DNA from: Laguncularia racemosa
Lineage: Eukaryota > Streptophyta > Magnoliopsida > Myrtales > Combretaceae
Direction: 5' to 3'
NCBI GenBank assembly: GCA_037954665.1
Contig: JBBMOL010000300.1
Location: forward strand, 62,001-126,000
Length of the DNA stretch: 64,000 nucleotides
Under the pieces are notes generated by a model that saw nothing but the letters and a program-made list of their open reading frames with translations, was not told the origin of the DNA and made no database searches. This document shows positions 62,204 to 64,000 of the stretch, piece by piece (position 1 is the first letter of the stretch; each line of letters begins with the position of its first letter). Both the position numbers and the translations under genes were made by a program.

Positions 62204-64000
62204 AATATGTTTAAGTCTGTTAACCACTAATTATCAATAGTTACTACTTAAGTCCATTGGCTACCACAAACACAACTCTACACATGTGTTTAGCATTATA
62301 AAAATCAAAGCCATTTTCAATACAACCTTAATCCAAATCTTTAATTCAATTTTGGAAAAAATGTGTTTTGATTTTGATAAAATGATTTGTAAAAAATGAA
62401 TCAAAAACTATTTGGTACATAAAACTATCATTAACTCAAATCTCATAGAAAAACGCATTTTTGATGATTTAAGATAAATAATTTTGATCAAACATGCATT
62501 TTATTAAGAACGGGTTGAATCTTTATGAAAAATACCTTAAATATGCCAAGAACATTCAAATTCCATATTTGGAAATTAATTACATGAAAAACTATCAAAA
62601 TTCATAACAATTAACATACTAGAACAAATCATATTGAAACAAAAACATATTTAGCAAAATTTCTAGCAACATATTGGTTGGTTGCAAAATTCCTACTAAC
62701 TGGTCACCACCATCTTACTATTGGTTGGTAGCTGAAATCCAAATTAAAGTTTCTTGACAAAATGCATCACTTTGTTAAGAAGTAGCTTAGGAAAGGTTAA
62801 CACATATCTATCAAATGGTCGATAGGTTTATCACTGATTGTATGGTAGAGCATTGATATGAAATCCCACAAAATGCTTAAGAAAAATGAGAAGGCAACTT
62901 TAAGGTTTTAGATTTTCTCCATTTTTCCATTGTTCTTAAATTAGGGTTTAGATTCATTTAGGATAGTATAACTTAGTTTAGTGGATTTCTTGCTAATTTA
63001 GAGCTTGTAAATGCATTTGGGAGTGGATATTTTAACTTCTTTGAATTATTGTTCTTGCTTGAATTGGTGATTTCTTAATCCTATTTTATGATGTATATAG
63101 TTAAATTTTTGCTTATTCTCAAATGTCCGAAGTTTAATTTGTGTATCTATATAGATTTATGAGGGTTTGATGTATCTTTGATGATGGAAATTGCATAAGT
63201 GATGCATATTAGTTAAATGGGTATGTGTTTAAATGGAAATTTGACATAGTTGTTCTTGTAAGTTATTTGACCTTAGAATTATGTAAATGAGAATCTCCGA
63301 TTGCGTTGATTGGGATTGGGTTTTGTTTGAATAACTAACGGGTTTTCAACTTGTGAGTGACATCGAGTTTAGCAAAAAAACCTTGAACTCATACTCTTTA
63401 TGTGGTTAGACATATGAGTTACTTGACCTTATATAATCCATATTTCTAATTAGAACATTTGGTCAATGACAATAATTAACTTTTTATTAGGTCTTATGGG
63501 AAATTTGCTTGTGATTAGGGAATTTCATTATAGTGAGAACTTCATTACATGTGATTAAGGATGAGTTTTGGTTACTTTAGTCAAAATCCATGTAAATACT
63601 ACCAATTTTGCTTTATAACATCCATTGCAATGAACATCAAAGGATAAAATACACCAAACCTACACTTTTATGAATTGTGTTTTCTTATCATTTAGTATAA
63701 TTTATTTAATTTTCCAAATTACAAAAAACTCAGATTAGGTTAATTTAGATTATAGTTTGGTACTTACCTATAGCCCGTTTCTTCTTTAAGAGATTGACCT
63801 AGTGAATATTTTCCAATTTTATTCCTGCATATGATCTAGTACATTAGTTAGTTAGGTGTGTTATGTAAAATCATTTCCAAACTATTTTTCTTGTCAATGA
63901 TATCAGCGTATGTCAATAGGCTCCACCATAAAGGGTATGCACCATTGGTGGACTATAGTTGTACCATGAGGTAGGCATAAACTTGCCCAGCTACCTACAT
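62204..64000. other. unassigned AT-rich region at right edge
   Basis: No coding frames, element ends or repeats recognised. A GATTGACCTAGTGAATATT phrase near 63792 resembles sequence near the 3' end of some plant LTRs, but no boundary can be placed. Confidence 0.35.

Overview
The window is nuclear DNA of a flowering plant, most likely a dicot. It is AT-rich, has almost no intact host genes, and is packed with nested LTR retrotransposons of the plant Ty1/copia and Ty3/gypsy types. It also holds LINE remains, a miniature TRIM element and one inverted-repeat DNA element. I found no bacterial features, CRISPR arrays, rRNA or tRNA genes.

Layout. (1) 1-2.8 kb: decayed minus-strand copia remnant, perhaps with a long terminal repeat ending at 2798. 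(2) 3.2-20.9 kb: five exon-like blocks (3193-3283, 19783-19830, 20242-20366, 20493-20640, 20796-20925) that fit together in phase as the 3' part of one host gene, now a pseudogene. Its first visible intron has grown to about 16.5 kb. It holds an imperfect inverted repeat, gypsy-1 (4299-9951, 5-bp target duplication TAAAT), a LINE fragment, a small array of minus-strand copia 3' ends, a 5'-truncated copia-1 (13801-17593) and a TRIM (18028-18382). (3) 22.2-24.2 kb: an inverted-repeat element flanked by an 11-bp direct repeat and carrying a 52-bp tandem array. (4) 25.35-40.63 kb: gypsy-2, a decayed minus-strand Tat-lineage element with a second RNase H and an opposite-strand extra reading frame. 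Copia-2 (26837-31620) is inserted in its tail. (5) 44.58-49.52 kb: gypsy-3, minus strand and very young (two differences between the shared parts of its LTRs). An internal deletion has removed protease and the RT core, and an extra pol fragment follows one LTR. (6) 53.2-59.8 kb: gypsy-4, a decayed plus-strand relative of gypsy-3. (7) 60.2-62.2 kb: a minus-strand Tat/Ogre-type LTR with TATA box, splice-donor-like site and primer-binding motif. The rest is AT-rich DNA that I cannot assign.

How it fits together. Host coding capacity is essentially lost and the window reads as a record of element insertion and decay. The most unusual signal is a GC-rich module built around the palindrome CACGGCCGTG. 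It occurs in several copies in the U3 part of the LTRs of both gypsy-1 and copia-2, with flanking sequence shared as well, although these belong to different superfamilies. The same core recurs in the 52-bp array at 22.9-23.2 kb. Gypsy-3 has an analogous cluster built on GGCCGGC. In copia-2 and gypsy-3 one of the two LTRs has lost its cluster. Where the ancestral codon can be guessed, most premature stops fit C-to-T or G-to-A change, as expected from decay under DNA methylation.
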